Part shown: positions 26,015 to 36,398 of the stretch, piece after piece
How the letters are laid out: every line of letters begins with the position of its first letter
How positions within the stretch are numbered: the first letter of the stretch is position 1
DNA from: Aegicerativicinus sediminis
Lineage (GTDB): Bacteria; Bacteroidota; Bacteroidia; Flavobacteriales; Flavobacteriaceae
Length of the DNA stretch: 64,000 nt
Reading direction: 5' to 3'
Assembly: GCF_015476115.1 (NCBI RefSeq)
Contig: NZ_CP064295.1
Span: forward strand, 800,001 to 864,000
Program-made: the position numbers and the translations under genes
The notes under the pieces: generated by a model
Databases searched by the model: none
What the model saw: the letters and a program-made list of their open reading frames with translations, nothing else
Told to the model about the DNA's origin: nothing

Positions 26015-27450
26015 TGAAACGAGTTTCAATTTTATATATATTTCTTGTTGTAAGTTTTCAATTGTTTGGTCAACAGACCATTCAACCCAAAGATACTCTT
26101 GTGGCCTTTTCCTTAGATGAAGCCATAAACTATGCGATTGAGAATAACAGGAATTCGATCAATGCAAGCAAAAGTATTGAGGCAGCTGAAGAACAAAAAT
26201 GGGAAACAACTTCTATTGGATTACCTCAAATCGATGCCCAGATAGATTATCAAAACTTTTTGAAACAACAGGTTTCCTTACTTCCTGCCGCCGCCTTTGA
26301 TCCACTAGGCAGTATTCGTCAACTTGAAGAATATTATGATTTAACAGATAGACAAATTAAGGACCTACCTGAGGCCCCAGAAGGATTTTTACCGATTACT
26401 TTCGGAACAAAGCAAAACATGAACGCCTCAGCTACATTGACGCAATTATTGTTTGATGGTTCTTATTTAGTAGGGTTGCAGTCAGCTAAGGTTTACCTGC
26501 AAATCTCTAAAAATGCAAAGACAAAAACTGATCTTGAAGTACGTAAGGCGGTTATAAATGCTTATGGAAATGTTCTTCTAACGAATGACAGGGTTGAAAT
26601 ACTCCAGCGAAATTTAGATGTGTTGAAGAAAAATTTAAATGAGACTTCCAAATTGTTCGAAAACGGAATGGAGGAAGAAGAGAGTGTCGAACAACTTCAA
26701 ATAACCAATTCAGATCTGGAAAACGCTTTAATAAATACTATTAGATTAAGGGATTTGGCTTATCAAATGCTAAACATTAGTCTAGGAAGAAGTTTAAATG
26801 CACCACTCCAATTAACGGACACCTTATCTGATCTTGCCCAAAAAGAAATTCAAGATCAATTATTGCCCTCAGATTATTCTATGGAAAATTCTGTGGATTA
26901 TCAAATTGCTGAAAATGATATGGTGTCTAAAGAATTGTTGCTGAAATTGGAAAAGAGCAGGTCTCTTCCAACACTCAGTGCGTTTCTAAGCGGTGGTTAC
27001 AATGGAAATTCCGATACGTTTAGCTTTGCAAAAAAAGACCAACGATGGTTCGGTTATGGCCTGTTTGGTGTTAATTTAAGCATTCCAATCTTTAGTTCCC
27101 TTGGAAGATCTGCAGCCACCCAAAGAGCTAGTATTGAATTGGAACAGGCGAAACTCGATCTAGAGGAAACTGCATCACAAATACAATTGGAAATCAATAG
27201 AGCTTCAAGCGACTTTAATTACGCCATTGAAAATTTTTATAACAAGGAGAAAAATTTAAAACTAGCCGAACGCATTGAAAGCAAAAACCAAATAAAATTT
27301 TTCGAAGGCATCGCTGGAAGTTTTGATTTACGCCAAGCCCAAATGCAATTATACACTGCCCAACAAGAATATCTAGAGGCCATGCTGAATGTAATAAATT
27401 CTAAGGCCGAATTAGAAACTATAATAAACCAACCTCAATACTCAAATTAA
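26014..27450 (+). CDS. TolC-family outer-membrane efflux protein
   Basis: A 478-aa outer-membrane channel: signal peptide MKRVSILYIFLVVSFQLFGQ, then two copies of the long-helix outer-membrane efflux repeat. Helical stretches such as LDEAINYAIENNRNSINASKSIEAAEEQKWETTSIGLPQID recur in the second half as LDLEETASQIQLEINRASSDFNYAIENF. It forms the exit duct for the RND pump two genes downstream. The ATG overlaps the TetR stop codon by one base. Confidence 0.92.
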   Translation: MKRVSILYIFLVVSFQLFGQQTIQPKDTLVAFSLDEAINYAIENNRNSINASKSIEAAEEQKWETTSIGLPQIDAQIDYQNFLKQQVSLLPAAAFDPLGSIRQLEEYYDLTDRQIKDLPEAPEGFLPITFGTKQNMNASATLTQLLFDGSYLVGLQSAKVYLQISKNAKTKTDLEVRKAVINAYGNVLLTNDRVEILQRNLDVLKKNLNETSKLFENGMEEEESVEQLQITNSDLENALINTIRLRDLAYQMLNISLGRSLNAPLQLTDTLSDLAQKEIQDQLLPSDYSMENSVDYQIAENDMVSKELLLKLEKSRSLPTLSAFLSGGYNGNSDTFSFAKKDQRWFGYGLFGVNLSIPIFSSLGRSAATQRASIELEQAKLDLEETASQIQLEINRASSDFNYAIENFYNKEKNLKLAERIESKNQIKFFEGIAGSFDLRQAQMQLYTAQQEYLEAMLNVINSKAELETIINQPQYSN

Positions 27451-27456
27451 AAATCC

Positions 27457-28626
27457 ATGAAACCATTATATTATTCAATTTTAATTACAATTCTTCTCTT
27501 CTCCTGTGGGGGTGATGCATTAAAATCTACTGAAGAATTATTGAAGAAAGGTAATTTAGAAGAGCTAAAAGAACAGCGCACAAAATTACAAGAGCAGCAA
27601 CATAATATTTCTGAGCAATTACATTTATTAAATGCGAAAATTGAATCGATGGATTCTCTCAGAAATGTCCCTTTAATCACAACACTGAATATAGAACCTA
27701 AAATGTTTGAGCATTATTTAGAGCTTCAGGGAAGTGTTGCAACAAAAAAGAATTTAGTTCTCTATCCTGAAATGGGCGGAATACTTACTAATGTGTATGT
27801 AAAGGAAGGTCAGAAGGTAAGCTCTGGTCAAATTTTAGCCAAAATAGATGACGGTGGATTAAGTCAACAATTGGCACAATTGGAAATTCAAGCGAATTTA
27901 GCCAAAACTACTTTTGAGAGACAAGAACGTTTATGGGAACAGAAGATAGGAAGCGAAATTCAATACCTACAAACAAAATCTAATTACCAAGCCCAGGCCG
28001 AAGCAGTAAACCAATTGAAAAGTCAATTGGCAAAAACTACCATAAGAGCCCCATTTTCAGGCACAATCGACGATATTATTACCGAACAAGGTGCTGTAGT
28101 TGCAGCTGGACAAACGCCAGTAATACGTATCGTAAATCTGGAGGACATGTATATAGAAACTGATGTGCCGGAGGCTTATTTAAATAGTGTTACTGAGGGT
28201 AAAAATGTAAAAGTCGATTTTCCAATTTTGGATACCATAATTAATTCTAAAATTAGGCAGGCAGGTAATTTTATTGATCCAGCGAACCGCACCTATAAAG
28301 TATTGGTAGATGTGCCAAATTCAGAGAAAAGGATTAAACCGAACCTCACTGCAAAGCTCCAAATCAATGATTATAGCAAGGAAGGTGCAATTCTAATTCC
28401 CCAAAGTATTATCACTGAAAATGCTGAAGGAGAACAGTATGTTTATGTAGCAGATAGTATACAAGACAATAAAATAGCGGTCGCCAAACGTGTAATTATA
28501 AAAACGGGGCTAACCCAAGGCGATTTTATTGAGGTGGTTGACGGTTTAAATGCAACCGATGTTTTGATTAACGAAGGTGCCCGTAGTGTTAAGGACAAGC
28601 AAAAGGTTGAAATTTTATCAGAATAG
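27457..28626 (+). CDS. RND efflux periplasmic adaptor (membrane fusion protein), lipoprotein
   Basis: A 389-aa adaptor linking pump and channel. The signal peptide ends in the lipobox LLFSCGG (Cys about residue 17), so it is anchored by lipid. A coiled-coil follows (about 20-60, LKEQRTKLQEQQHNISEQLHLLNAKIESM), then the barrel-sandwich halves (YPEMGGILTNVYVKEGQKVSSGQILAKIDD and TTIRAPFSGTIDDIITEQGAVVAAGQ) around an alpha hairpin, and beta-barrel and membrane-proximal domains. It sits between tolC-type and permease genes with 6-bp gaps. Confidence 0.94.
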   Translation: MKPLYYSILITILLFSCGGDALKSTEELLKKGNLEELKEQRTKLQEQQHNISEQLHLLNAKIESMDSLRNVPLITTLNIEPKMFEHYLELQGSVATKKNLVLYPEMGGILTNVYVKEGQKVSSGQILAKIDDGGLSQQLAQLEIQANLAKTTFERQERLWEQKIGSEIQYLQTKSNYQAQAEAVNQLKSQLAKTTIRAPFSGTIDDIITEQGAVVAAGQTPVIRIVNLEDMYIETDVPEAYLNSVTEGKNVKVDFPILDTIINSKIRQAGNFIDPANRTYKVLVDVPNSEKRIKPNLTAKLQINDYSKEGAILIPQSIITENAEGEQYVYVADSIQDNKIAVAKRVIIKTGLTQGDFIEVVDGLNATDVLINEGARSVKDKQKVEILSE

Positions 28627-28632
28627 AAAACT

Positions 28633-31600
28633 ATGAGTAAGATCAAGAAACAGGTGGATAAGGAATTTAAATTTTCCTCATTAGCCATAGGTAACAAAAC
28701 CACCATGTACGTTTTAATGGTGATCTTTTTTATTCTAGGAATTTCAGCTTACTTGAATATGCCTAGGGAAAATTTCCCTGAAGTAAAAGAAACCAAAATA
28801 TATGTTAGTACCATATTTCCAGGAAACACTCCCGAAGATATGGAAAAGTTGGTTACAGACCCACTCGAGGATCGACTAAAAAACTTGAGTAATGTAAACG
28901 AAATAACCTCTACCTCCCAAGAAGATTATTCAATGATTATTGTCGAGTTTGATGAGAACATTGAAGTGGATGATGCAAAGCAAAAAGTAAAAGATGAGGT
29001 AGATTCTGAAAAGGCTGGTGAAGATTGGCCAACATTTAATGGCGCCAAAGTTGAACCTGATGTATTTGAGTTGACCCTTTCTGAAGAAATGCCAATTTTA
29101 AACATTAATATTTCTGGTGATTATCCTGTACAAACCCTAAAGGACTATGCAGAAACACTACAAGATGAAATTGAGGATTTACCACAGATAAAGAAAGCAG
29201 ATATCCGAGGTGCCCAAGAAAAAGAAGTTGAGGTTGCGGTGGATATTTATAAAATGATGGCTTCCAAGGTTAATTTTAATGATATCACCGGGGCCATCAA
29301 TAATGGAAACATGACAATGTCGGCTGGTAATTTGATAACTAGCGGACAGCGCAGAACAATACGAATTGTTGGAGAAATTGATGACCCAAAACAACTTGAA
29401 AATTTTGTTGTTAAATCTGAAAAGGGTAAATCCATTTACCTTCGTGATGTAGCCACTATCAACTTTAAAGAAAAAGACAAAACCACTTATGCACGTGAAT
29501 TTGGTGAACCAGTTGTAATGTTGGATGTTAAAAAGCGTAGTGGTAAAAATATGGTTATAGCTGCCGAACAAATCAATGAAATTGTGGAGCATGCTAAGGT
29601 TGAAGTTTTCCCGCCTGATTTATCAGTTACAATTACAAACGATCAATCCTCAAAAACAATCGGTCAGGTTGATGACCTAGTCAATAATATTGTTTTTGGT
29701 ATCATTTTGGTCGTAACAGTCCTCATGTTCTTTTTGGGATTTAGGAATGCTTTATTTGTGGGTTTTGCAATTCCAATGTCAATGTTCATGTCTTTAATGA
29801 TCTTAAATCTATTAGGTTACACCTTAAACACTATGATTTTATTCGGACTCATTATGGGTCTTGGAATGTTAGTGGATAACGGAATCGTGGTGGTTGAAAA
29901 TGTCTATCGTTTAATGGATGAGGAAGGCATGACACGTGTACAAGCAGCAAAAAAGGGTATTGGCGAAATTGCATTTCCAATAATAATTTCAACGGCCACA
30001 ACGGTTGCTGCCTTTATTCCTTTAGGATTATGGCCAGGCTTAATGGGTGAGTTCATGAAGTTCTTTCCAATAACACTTTCAGTTGTTTTGGGCTCTTCAT
30101 TATTTGTAGCAATATTCTTTAATTCGGTTTTGGTGTCACAATTCATGAAAATTGATGACAAAGAAATGCCAAAGAAGAAAATCATAACCTTATCTTCTAT
30201 TTTAACCATTATTGGCCTTTTTATATTTATTGTCGGTGGACCGTATAGATGGTTGGGAATGGTAATGATTACAACCTCAATTTTACTTTGGATTTACCGA
30301 TTAGTATTAAGAAAAGCTGCAAATAATTTTCAAGTGAAAACACTAGTAAAGCTTGAAAATTTCTATGAGCGGGGTCTTAAGGGTGCGCTTGCAAGAAAAC
30401 GACCCTATATAATTGTAGGAAGTACGTTTGTTTTACTCATTATTGCATTCATCACATTTGGAATTTCCTTAGCATCACAGAGAACCAAGGTAGAATTCTT
30501 CCCGGATAACAAACCAAATCAAATAGTAATCTATATTGAATATCCTGAAGGCACTGATATCGCAAAGACAAATAAAATCACTAAAGCAATTGAGGAACGA
30601 GTTTTTACTTATCTGCAAGACCCAAAATATATAGATCAAGGCTATAATTTTATGGTGGAAAGTGCAGTTTCCCAAGTTGGTGAGGGTGCAAATAACCCAT
30701 TTACAGATGGAGGCTCCGCAGCAGAAATGCCACATAGAAGTAAAATTACTGCTAGCATGAGGGAATATAAATTCCGTAGGGGAATGGATAGCGAAAAATT
30801 ACGTCAAAAAATACAGGAAGGTTTAGCAGGAATCTATCCAGGAATATTGATTTCAGTGGAAAAAGACCCGATTGGACCTCCTGCTGGTTCTCCAATCAAC
30901 ATTGAAATTGAAGGTAATGATTATCAAGAGTTGATTGTTCTTGCTGAACAAATGAGGGATTTCATTAACAGTAAAAACATCCCAGGCATTGATGAGTTAA
31001 AGATTGACGTTAATAAAGACAAACCTGGGATGCGAGTTTTAGTCGATCGCGAAAAAGCAGGTGAATTAGGTGTAAGTGCAGGTCAGGTCGCTCAACAATT
31101 GAGGAATTCAATATTTGGTGCAAAAGCTGGTATTTATAAAGAAGGTGGTGATGATTATGATATTTATGTCCGTTTTAATGAAGATAATAGGTATAATACT
31201 AGCGCGCTTTTCAACCAATCGATTACGTTTAGAGATCCTGCTAATGGGCAAATAAAGGAAGTACCTGTTTCCGCAGTTGCTAGACAAGCCAATACTTCCG
31301 GGTTTAATGCCATAAAACATAAAGACGTTAAACGGGTAGTTACGGTATATTCGGCTTTGGCTCCCGGGTTTACAGATGCTGGTGCGGTGGTTGCCCAAAT
31401 TCAAAATGTAATGCGGGAATTTGAGGGATTACCTAGCGATGTAAAAATCGATTATACTGGGCAGATTGAAGAGCAAAACAAACAAATGCGATTTTTAATG
31501 GGTGCCTTCTTTACAGGTTTGGGCCTAATATTTCTTATCCTAATTCTACAATTCAATTCTATATCTAAGCCTGCAATTATAATGTTGGCAATTTTCCTGA

Positions 31601-32154
31601 GTCTAATTGGAGTATTCGGCGGACTAGTAATTACAGGAGCATCCTTTGTTATTATGATGACAATGATGGGGATAATTTCCCTGGCAGGAATTGTAGTTAA
31701 CAATGGGGTGGTTTTATTGGATTATGCCCAACTCTTAATCGACCGCAAAAAATATCAATTAGGACTAGATGAAGATGATTATTTATCTAAGGATGATCTT
31801 TATAATGCAATAGTAAAAGCAGGAAAAGCCAGATTAAGACCAGTACTTCTTACCGCAATAACCACCATATTAGGATTAATTCCTTTAGCGACAGGATTAA
31901 ATATTAATTTCTACACCTTAATGAGTGAATTAAATCCTAATATTTATGTAGGCGGTGATAATGTTGTGTTTTGGGGTCCACTTGCATGGACGGTGATTTA
32001 TGGTTTATTGGTTGCCACCTTCTTAACTTTAATTGTAGTTCCCGTTATGTTTTATTTGTCAGTTCAATTAAAAATGTGGATGAGACGAAAATTTAGAAAA
32101 GAGGAAGAAAAACCAGCAATAGAAACACCTGTATTAGAGGAGTCTTACGCCTAA
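28633..32154 (+). CDS. RND efflux permease (HAE1-like), with two extra hydrophobic segments
   Basis: A 1173-aa inner-membrane proton antiporter, longer than AcrB (about 1050). The fourth helix reads GLIMGLGMLVDNGIVVVENVYR: the first relay aspartate is kept and the second is Asn. An insert at about 518-575 (IITLSSILTIIGLFIFIVGGPYRWLG... LLWIYRLVLRK) adds two hydrophobic segments between helices 6 and 7. The second half ends in the usual GIISLAGIVVNNGVVLLDYA and RLRPVLLTAITTILGLIPLA motifs. It is the last gene of the tetR-tolC-adaptor-pump operon; substrate unknown. Confidence 0.93.
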   Translation: MSKIKKQVDKEFKFSSLAIGNKTTMYVLMVIFFILGISAYLNMPRENFPEVKETKIYVSTIFPGNTPEDMEKLVTDPLEDRLKNLSNVNEITSTSQEDYSMIIVEFDENIEVDDAKQKVKDEVDSEKAGEDWPTFNGAKVEPDVFELTLSEEMPILNINISGDYPVQTLKDYAETLQDEIEDLPQIKKADIRGAQEKEVEVAVDIYKMMASKVNFNDITGAINNGNMTMSAGNLITSGQRRTIRIVGEIDDPKQLENFVVKSEKGKSIYLRDVATINFKEKDKTTYAREFGEPVVMLDVKKRSGKNMVIAAEQINEIVEHAKVEVFPPDLSVTITNDQSSKTIGQVDDLVNNIVFGIILVVTVLMFFLGFRNALFVGFAIPMSMFMSLMILNLLGYTLNTMILFGLIMGLGMLVDNGIVVVENVYRLMDEEGMTRVQAAKKGIGEIAFPIIISTATTVAAFIPLGLWPGLMGEFMKFFPITLSVVLGSSLFVAIFFNSVLVSQFMKIDDKEMPKKKIITLSSILTIIGLFIFIVGGPYRWLGMVMITTSILLWIYRLVLRKAANNFQVKTLVKLENFYERGLKGALARKRPYIIVGSTFVLLIIAFITFGISLASQRTKVEFFPDNKPNQIVIYIEYPEGTDIAKTNKITKAIEERVFTYLQDPKYIDQGYNFMVESAVSQVGEGANNPFTDGGSAAEMPHRSKITASMREYKFRRGMDSEKLRQKIQEGLAGIYPGILISVEKDPIGPPAGSPINIEIEGNDYQELIVLAEQMRDFINSKNIPGIDELKIDVNKDKPGMRVLVDREKAGELGVSAGQVAQQLRNSIFGAKAGIYKEGGDDYDIYVRFNEDNRYNTSALFNQSITFRDPANGQIKEVPVSAVARQANTSGFNAIKHKDVKRVVTVYSALAPGFTDAGAVVAQIQNVMREFEGLPSDVKIDYTGQIEEQNKQMRFLMGAFFTGLGLIFLILILQFNSISKPAIIMLAIFLSLIGVFGGLVITGASFVIMMTMMGIISLAGIVVNNGVVLLDYAQLLIDRKKYQLGLDEDDYLSKDDLYNAIVKAGKARLRPVLLTAITTILGLIPLATGLNINFYTLMSELNPNIYVGGDNVVFWGPLAWTVIYGLLVATFLTLIVVPVMFYLSVQLKMWMRRKFRKEEEKPAIETPVLEESYA

Positions 32155-32180
32155 GCATAAATATTAAATTAAGTTTCAAC

Positions 32181-32220
32181 ACTAAGCTGCAAGTTCATTA
32201 AATTTGCAGCTTAGTTTATT
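32181..32220 (+). terminator. Terminator of the efflux operon
   Basis: A 12-bp stem (ACTAAGCTGCAA / TTGCAGCTTAGT) with a loop of about 11 bases is followed by a moderate T-run (TTTATT). Confidence 0.7.
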
Positions 32221-32246
32221 ATAGGGGTTTTTGAAAATAAATAAAA

Positions 32247-33995
32247 ATGTATAGAACACATACGTGTGGAGAGTTAACTGCTGCGGACATTAATAGAAAA
32301 GTTACCCTCTCTGGATGGGTACAAACCATAAGAGATAAGGGATTTGTCATTTGGGTAGATTTAAGGGATCGTTATGGGATTACCCAACTTATATTCGATG
32401 CTGAACGAACTCAAGAAGATGTTATTAAAAAGGCCCAAAAGCTTGGGCGCGAATTTGTAATCCAAGCCATAGGAACAGTTATCGAGAGAGCCTCTAAAAA
32501 TCCGAATATCCCTACTGGGGATATTGAAATCCTAGTTGAAGAATTGCAAATTCTTAATGGAGCTAAATTACCTCCCTTCACCATTGAGACTGAAACTGAT
32601 GGTGGTGAGGAATTACGTATGAAATATCGTTATCTAGATATCAGACGAGCGCCTGTAAGAAATAATCTAATTTTTAGGCATAAAGTTGCCCAGCACGTTA
32701 GAAATTACCTTTCACAAAAAGGGTTTATAGAGGTTGAAACGCCATACTTAATAAAATCTACTCCAGAAGGAGCGAGAGATTTTGTGGTGCCTTCAAGAAT
32801 GAATGAAGGTCAGTTTTATGCGCTTCCACAATCGCCACAAACATTTAAGCAATTACTCATGGTGGGTGGCATGGACAAGTATTTCCAAATTGTAAAATGC
32901 TTCAGGGATGAGGATTTAAGAGCAGACCGCCAACCAGAATTCACACAGATAGATTGTGAAATGGCATTTGTGGAACAAGAAGATATCTTAAACAACTTTG
33001 AAGGGCTAACTAAACATTTGCTGAAGGAAATCAATGGTGTAGAGGTAACAGATTTTCCTCGTATGACCTATGATGACGCTATGAAACGCTATGGAAATGA
33101 CAAACCCGATATACGATTTGGCATGGAATTCGGCGAATTAAATCAAGTGGCTCAACACAAGGATTTCAATGTCTTTAATTCTGCCGAACTTGTGGTTGGA
33201 ATTGCTGTACCAGGAGGCAACAGCTATACTAGAAAAGAAATTGACAACCTTATAGATTGGGTAAAACGTCCACAAATAGGATCTCTTGGAATGGTATATG
33301 TAAGATGTAATGAAGATGGCTCATTTAAATCTTCCGTAGACAAATTTTATGATCAAGATGACCTGAAAGCTTGGGCGGAGGTAACAGGTGCAAAAGCCGG
33401 TGATTTAATCTGTGTGCTTTCAGGGGAAATTGATAAAACACGAGCTCAACTAAGCGCTTTAAGGATGGAGCTTGCTAGCAGATTAGGCTTAAGAAAAGCG
33501 AACGAATTTGCCCCTCTATGGGTAATAGATTTCCCTCTTTTGGAATGGGATGAGGAAACGAAGCGTTATCATGCCATGCACCATCCATTTACTTCACCAA
33601 AACCTGGCCAAATGCAACTTTTAGAAACTAATCCTGGCGCTGTAAAAGCGAATGCATATGATTTGGTTTTAAATGGAAATGAAATTGGAGGTGGGTCAAT
33701 TAGGATTCATGACAAAGCCGTTCAATCAAAAATGTTCGATTATCTTGGCTTTACTAAAGAAGAAGCACAAGCCCAGTTTGGCTTTCTTATGAATGCTTTT
33801 GAATATGGTGCACCACCTCATGGAGGCATTGCATTTGGTCTAGATCGGTTAGTTGCAATTCTTGGAGGACAAGAAACTATTAGGGATTTTATTGCATTTC
33901 CAAAGAACAATTCAGGACGTGACGTAATGATTGATGCACCTGCATCAATCGATAAACAACAATTAGACGAATTACATCTTAAACTAAATCTATAA
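32247..33995 (+). CDS. aspS: Aspartyl-tRNA synthetase
   Basis: Class IIb synthetase charging tRNA-Asp, 582 aa, the bacterial-type length with the GAD insertion. It has the N-terminal OB-fold anticodon domain ([47 protein letters not shown]), motif 2 ([24 protein letters not shown]), the insertion domain (about 290-400, [23 protein letters not shown]) and motif 3 ([16 protein letters not shown]). It ends with a terminator. Confidence 0.97.
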   Translation: MYRTHTCGELTAADINRKVTLSGWVQTIRDKGFVIWVDLRDRYGITQLIFDAERTQEDVIKKAQKLGREFVIQAIGTVIERASKNPNIPTGDIEILVEELQILNGAKLPPFTIETETDGGEELRMKYRYLDIRRAPVRNNLIFRHKVAQHVRNYLSQKGFIEVETPYLIKSTPEGARDFVVPSRMNEGQFYALPQSPQTFKQLLMVGGMDKYFQIVKCFRDEDLRADRQPEFTQIDCEMAFVEQEDILNNFEGLTKHLLKEINGVEVTDFPRMTYDDAMKRYGNDKPDIRFGMEFGELNQVAQHKDFNVFNSAELVVGIAVPGGNSYTRKEIDNLIDWVKRPQIGSLGMVYVRCNEDGSFKSSVDKFYDQDDLKAWAEVTGAKAGDLICVLSGEIDKTRAQLSALRMELASRLGLRKANEFAPLWVIDFPLLEWDEETKRYHAMHHPFTSPKPGQMQLLETNPGAVKANAYDLVLNGNEIGGGSIRIHDKAVQSKMFDYLGFTKEEAQAQFGFLMNAFEYGAPPHGGIAFGLDRLVAILGGQETIRDFIAFPKNNSGRDVMIDAPASIDKQQLDELHLKLNL

Positions 33996-34000
33996 ATTTG

Positions 34001-34025
34001 AATCCTGCAAAGCAGGATTTTTTTG
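34001..34025 (+). terminator. Intrinsic terminator after aspS
   Basis: Stem AATCCTGC / GCAGGATT with loop AAA, then TTTTTT. It ends only 7 bp before the CLC start codon, so the CLC gene must either be reached by read-through or use a promoter inside aspS. Confidence 0.88.
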
Positions 34026-34031
34026 TTGGAT

Positions 34032-35822
34032 ATGTCTAGAAAATCTAAATATAAACGCTTTCTCATTTGGCGGGCTAAACATATCTCCCAAAAACAGTTT
34101 ATTCATATACTCAGCATTCTCGTTGGTATTACATCTGGTGTAGCAGCGGTACTTTTAAAAAATTTAACCCACTTCATTCAGTTAGCTCTTGAAGGGGGGT
34201 TGGTAAGAGAATACCACCATGCTTTTTATTTTCTATTCCCAGTAATTGGATTTGCTTTGGTTTTCTTAATTCTTAAATACGTAATTAAGAATAAAGTAAG
34301 TCATGGTATTCCATCAACTCTGTTTGCCATTGCTAAACGCAAAGGTATAATGAAACAACACCAAATGTTTGCCTCATTGCTCACCGCACCAATCACTATT
34401 GGTTTTGGTGGTTCCGTTGGTCTTGAAGGACCAACGGTGGCTACAGGCTCGGCAATCAGCTCAAATATTTCAAGGTTGTTTCACATGAATCAAAGGACTA
34501 AAAACCTTTTAATTGGATGTGCTGCAGCTGGGGCTCTTTCTTCAATTTTTAAGGCGCCTATTGCTGCATTGGTATTTGCCGTTGAAGTCTTTAGCCTAGA
34601 TTTAACTATAGCCTCGTTGCTGCCATTAATATTGGCTTCCTTATCCGCTATTTTAACATCCTATTTTTTCTTTGGAAATGACATCCTCTTACCTTTTAGA
34701 ATAGAAGACACCTTTAGTTTTGGTGATATTCCTTTCTATATAGTCTTGGGAGGTATCGCTTCTCTAGTTTCCATATACTTTGCTGAAGTCTATGAACGAG
34801 TACAAAAATATTTTGCGAGTTGGGAATCTCCAATTTCACGAATATTAATAGGTGGTGCAGCCATAGGTGCGCTGGTTTACTTCATTCCTCCTCTTTACGG
34901 GGAAGGTTTTGAAGTAATCAATAATATAATTGCGGGCAATCCTGAAAAAGCCTTGGAATCAAATTTCTTCCATTTAGATTTAGAGAATGTATGGATGGTA
35001 ATTGGTTTGCTTGCTGGACTTGTCTTCTTTAAAATAATAGCAAGCGCAATAACGTTTGGCGCTGGGGGTGTAGGTGGAATCTTCGCACCAACTCTTTTTA
35101 TGGGAAGCATAATGGGTAATTGCTATGCCAAGATCGTTAATAATATTGGCCTTTTCCCGAATACTATGGTTTCGGAAAGCAACTTTACTTTAGTAGGAAT
35201 GGCCGGACTTATGGCAGGTGTTCTACATGCTCCCCTAACGGCAATTTTCCTTATTGCAGAGGTAACAGGCGGATATGAATTATTCATCCCTTTGATGATA
35301 ACGGCTACAATATCCTTCGGCATTACAAAATATTTTTATCCCCACTCAGTATATACCATGGAGCTAGGAAGGAAAGGAGATTTGATTACCCATGATAAGG
35401 ACCATGCCGTTTTAACCCTTATGGATATAAATACAGTTGTTGAGACTAATTTCATTAAGGTAAACCCTAAAATGAACCTAGGTGAAATAGTTAAGGAAGC
35501 AGTAATAAAATCTAACCGTAATATCTTTCCTGTTGTAGGAACTAAATCAGGAGAATTGCACGGGGTAATATTGTTGGATGACATACGACCAATCATGTTC
35601 GACCAAAGCATGTACGAAGAAATAACTGCTAGAGATGTAATGCACAATCCTCCCGAAATAATAGACCTTAAGCATGATAAAATGACGGTGATTATGAAGA
35701 AATTTCAAGATAGCAATGCATGGAATTTACCTGTAGTAGAAGACGGTAAGTATGTAGGTTTCATTTCTAAATCACGGCTTTTAACCGTCTATAGAAGAAA
35801 ACTAATCAATCTCACAAATTGA
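34032..35822 (+). CDS. CLC-family chloride channel/transporter with CBS domains
   Basis: A 596-aa membrane protein from ATG 34032; earlier in-frame TTG codons overlap the aspS terminator. CLC motifs are seen in order: SHGIPST, GFGGSVGLEGPTV (gating glutamate in GLEGP) and GAGGVGGIFAPTLFMG. About ten to twelve helices end near 425, followed by a pair of CBS domains (about 440-590; FIKVNPKMNLGEIVKEAVIKS and ITARDVMHNPPEIIDL) that may bind nucleotides. Whether it is a channel or a chloride/proton exchanger cannot be told by eye. The next small gene follows after one base. Confidence 0.93.
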   Translation: MSRKSKYKRFLIWRAKHISQKQFIHILSILVGITSGVAAVLLKNLTHFIQLALEGGLVREYHHAFYFLFPVIGFALVFLILKYVIKNKVSHGIPSTLFAIAKRKGIMKQHQMFASLLTAPITIGFGGSVGLEGPTVATGSAISSNISRLFHMNQRTKNLLIGCAAAGALSSIFKAPIAALVFAVEVFSLDLTIASLLPLILASLSAILTSYFFFGNDILLPFRIEDTFSFGDIPFYIVLGGIASLVSIYFAEVYERVQKYFASWESPISRILIGGAAIGALVYFIPPLYGEGFEVINNIIAGNPEKALESNFFHLDLENVWMVIGLLAGLVFFKIIASAITFGAGGVGGIFAPTLFMGSIMGNCYAKIVNNIGLFPNTMVSESNFTLVGMAGLMAGVLHAPLTAIFLIAEVTGGYELFIPLMITATISFGITKYFYPHSVYTMELGRKGDLITHDKDHAVLTLMDINTVVETNFIKVNPKMNLGEIVKEAVIKSNRNIFPVVGTKSGELHGVILLDDIRPIMFDQSMYEEITARDVMHNPPEIIDLKHDKMTVIMKKFQDSNAWNLPVVEDGKYVGFISKSRLLTVYRRKLINLTN

Positions 35823-35823
35823 C

Positions 35824-36066
35824 ATGAAATATATAATCCTTGTTGCATTTATATTGTCAATCGGCAGCATTGCCACAGGCTTTTTTTTTGAATTAAATTT
35901 TTCTGAAAAACTAATTGGCTTTGGTACTGTTGGATTATTTATAATAACCTTTCCACTATTTATTTATTATCGCTGGAGTAAACGGAGCTTGAAAGATTAT
36001 ATGATTACCAAAGAGAATCTAGAAAAAATGCGCGAATATCGTGATAATGAACAAATAAATAATTAG
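35824..36066 (+). CDS. Small two-helix membrane protein, function unknown
   Basis: An 80-aa protein with two hydrophobic helices (about 2-22 and 32-48) and a charged C-terminal tail (KRSLKDYMITKENLEKMREYRDNEQINN). It begins one base after the CLC stop codon, so it is cotranscribed with it. No family is recognised. Confidence 0.7.
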   Translation: MKYIILVAFILSIGSIATGFFFELNFSEKLIGFGTVGLFIITFPLFIYYRWSKRSLKDYMITKENLEKMREYRDNEQINN

Positions 36067-36151
36067 CACGAAAAGAGCAACTTAAATTATTTTATGTAAC
36101 TTTCGCCCATATTTTTATTATTATTTTTTATTATTTATTATTTTTTTATCA

Positions 36152-36343
36152 ATGACTGGTACAGTTAAATTTTTTAATGATTCTAAAGGATTTGGATTCA
36201 TTACCAACAACGAAACTAAAAAAGACATTTTCGTCCATGTAACAAACCTTAGAGGGGTAGAATTACAACAAGGCGATCAAGTAGAGTACGAAGAAGAGGA
36301 AGGAAGAAAGGGAAAGGTTGCCACTAAAGTAAGAGTATTGTAA
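36152..36343 (+). CDS. Cold-shock domain protein
   Basis: A 63-aa CspA-type single-strand nucleic acid chaperone: TGTVKFFNDSKGFGFITNN (RNP1, KGFGFI), KDIFVHVTNL (RNP2, IFVHV) and the end GKVATKVRVL. The leader upstream (about 36112-36151) is almost pure A/T with TTATT repeats and would be unstructured. A weak promoter match TAACTTTC lies near 36096. A strong terminator follows. Confidence 0.95.
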   Translation: MTGTVKFFNDSKGFGFITNNETKKDIFVHVTNLRGVELQQGDQVEYEEEEGRKGKVATKVRVL

Positions 36344-36368
36344 CTATAAACTTTTCTATAACAGTTTC

Positions 36369-36397
36369 AACGCCTAGCAAATTGCTAGGCGTTTTTT
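36369..36397 (+). terminator. Intrinsic terminator after the cold-shock gene
   Basis: A 10-bp stem (AACGCCTAGC / GCTAGGCGTT) with a 5-base loop, followed by a T-run of six. The tadA gene converges onto it from the other side, but on that strand no T-run follows. Confidence 0.9.
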
Positions 36398-36398
36398 A

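Noticed and set aside
36112-36151. TTATT repeats before the cold-shock gene
   Set aside because: Low-complexity leader, probably just unstructured; no evidence for an RNA thermometer.
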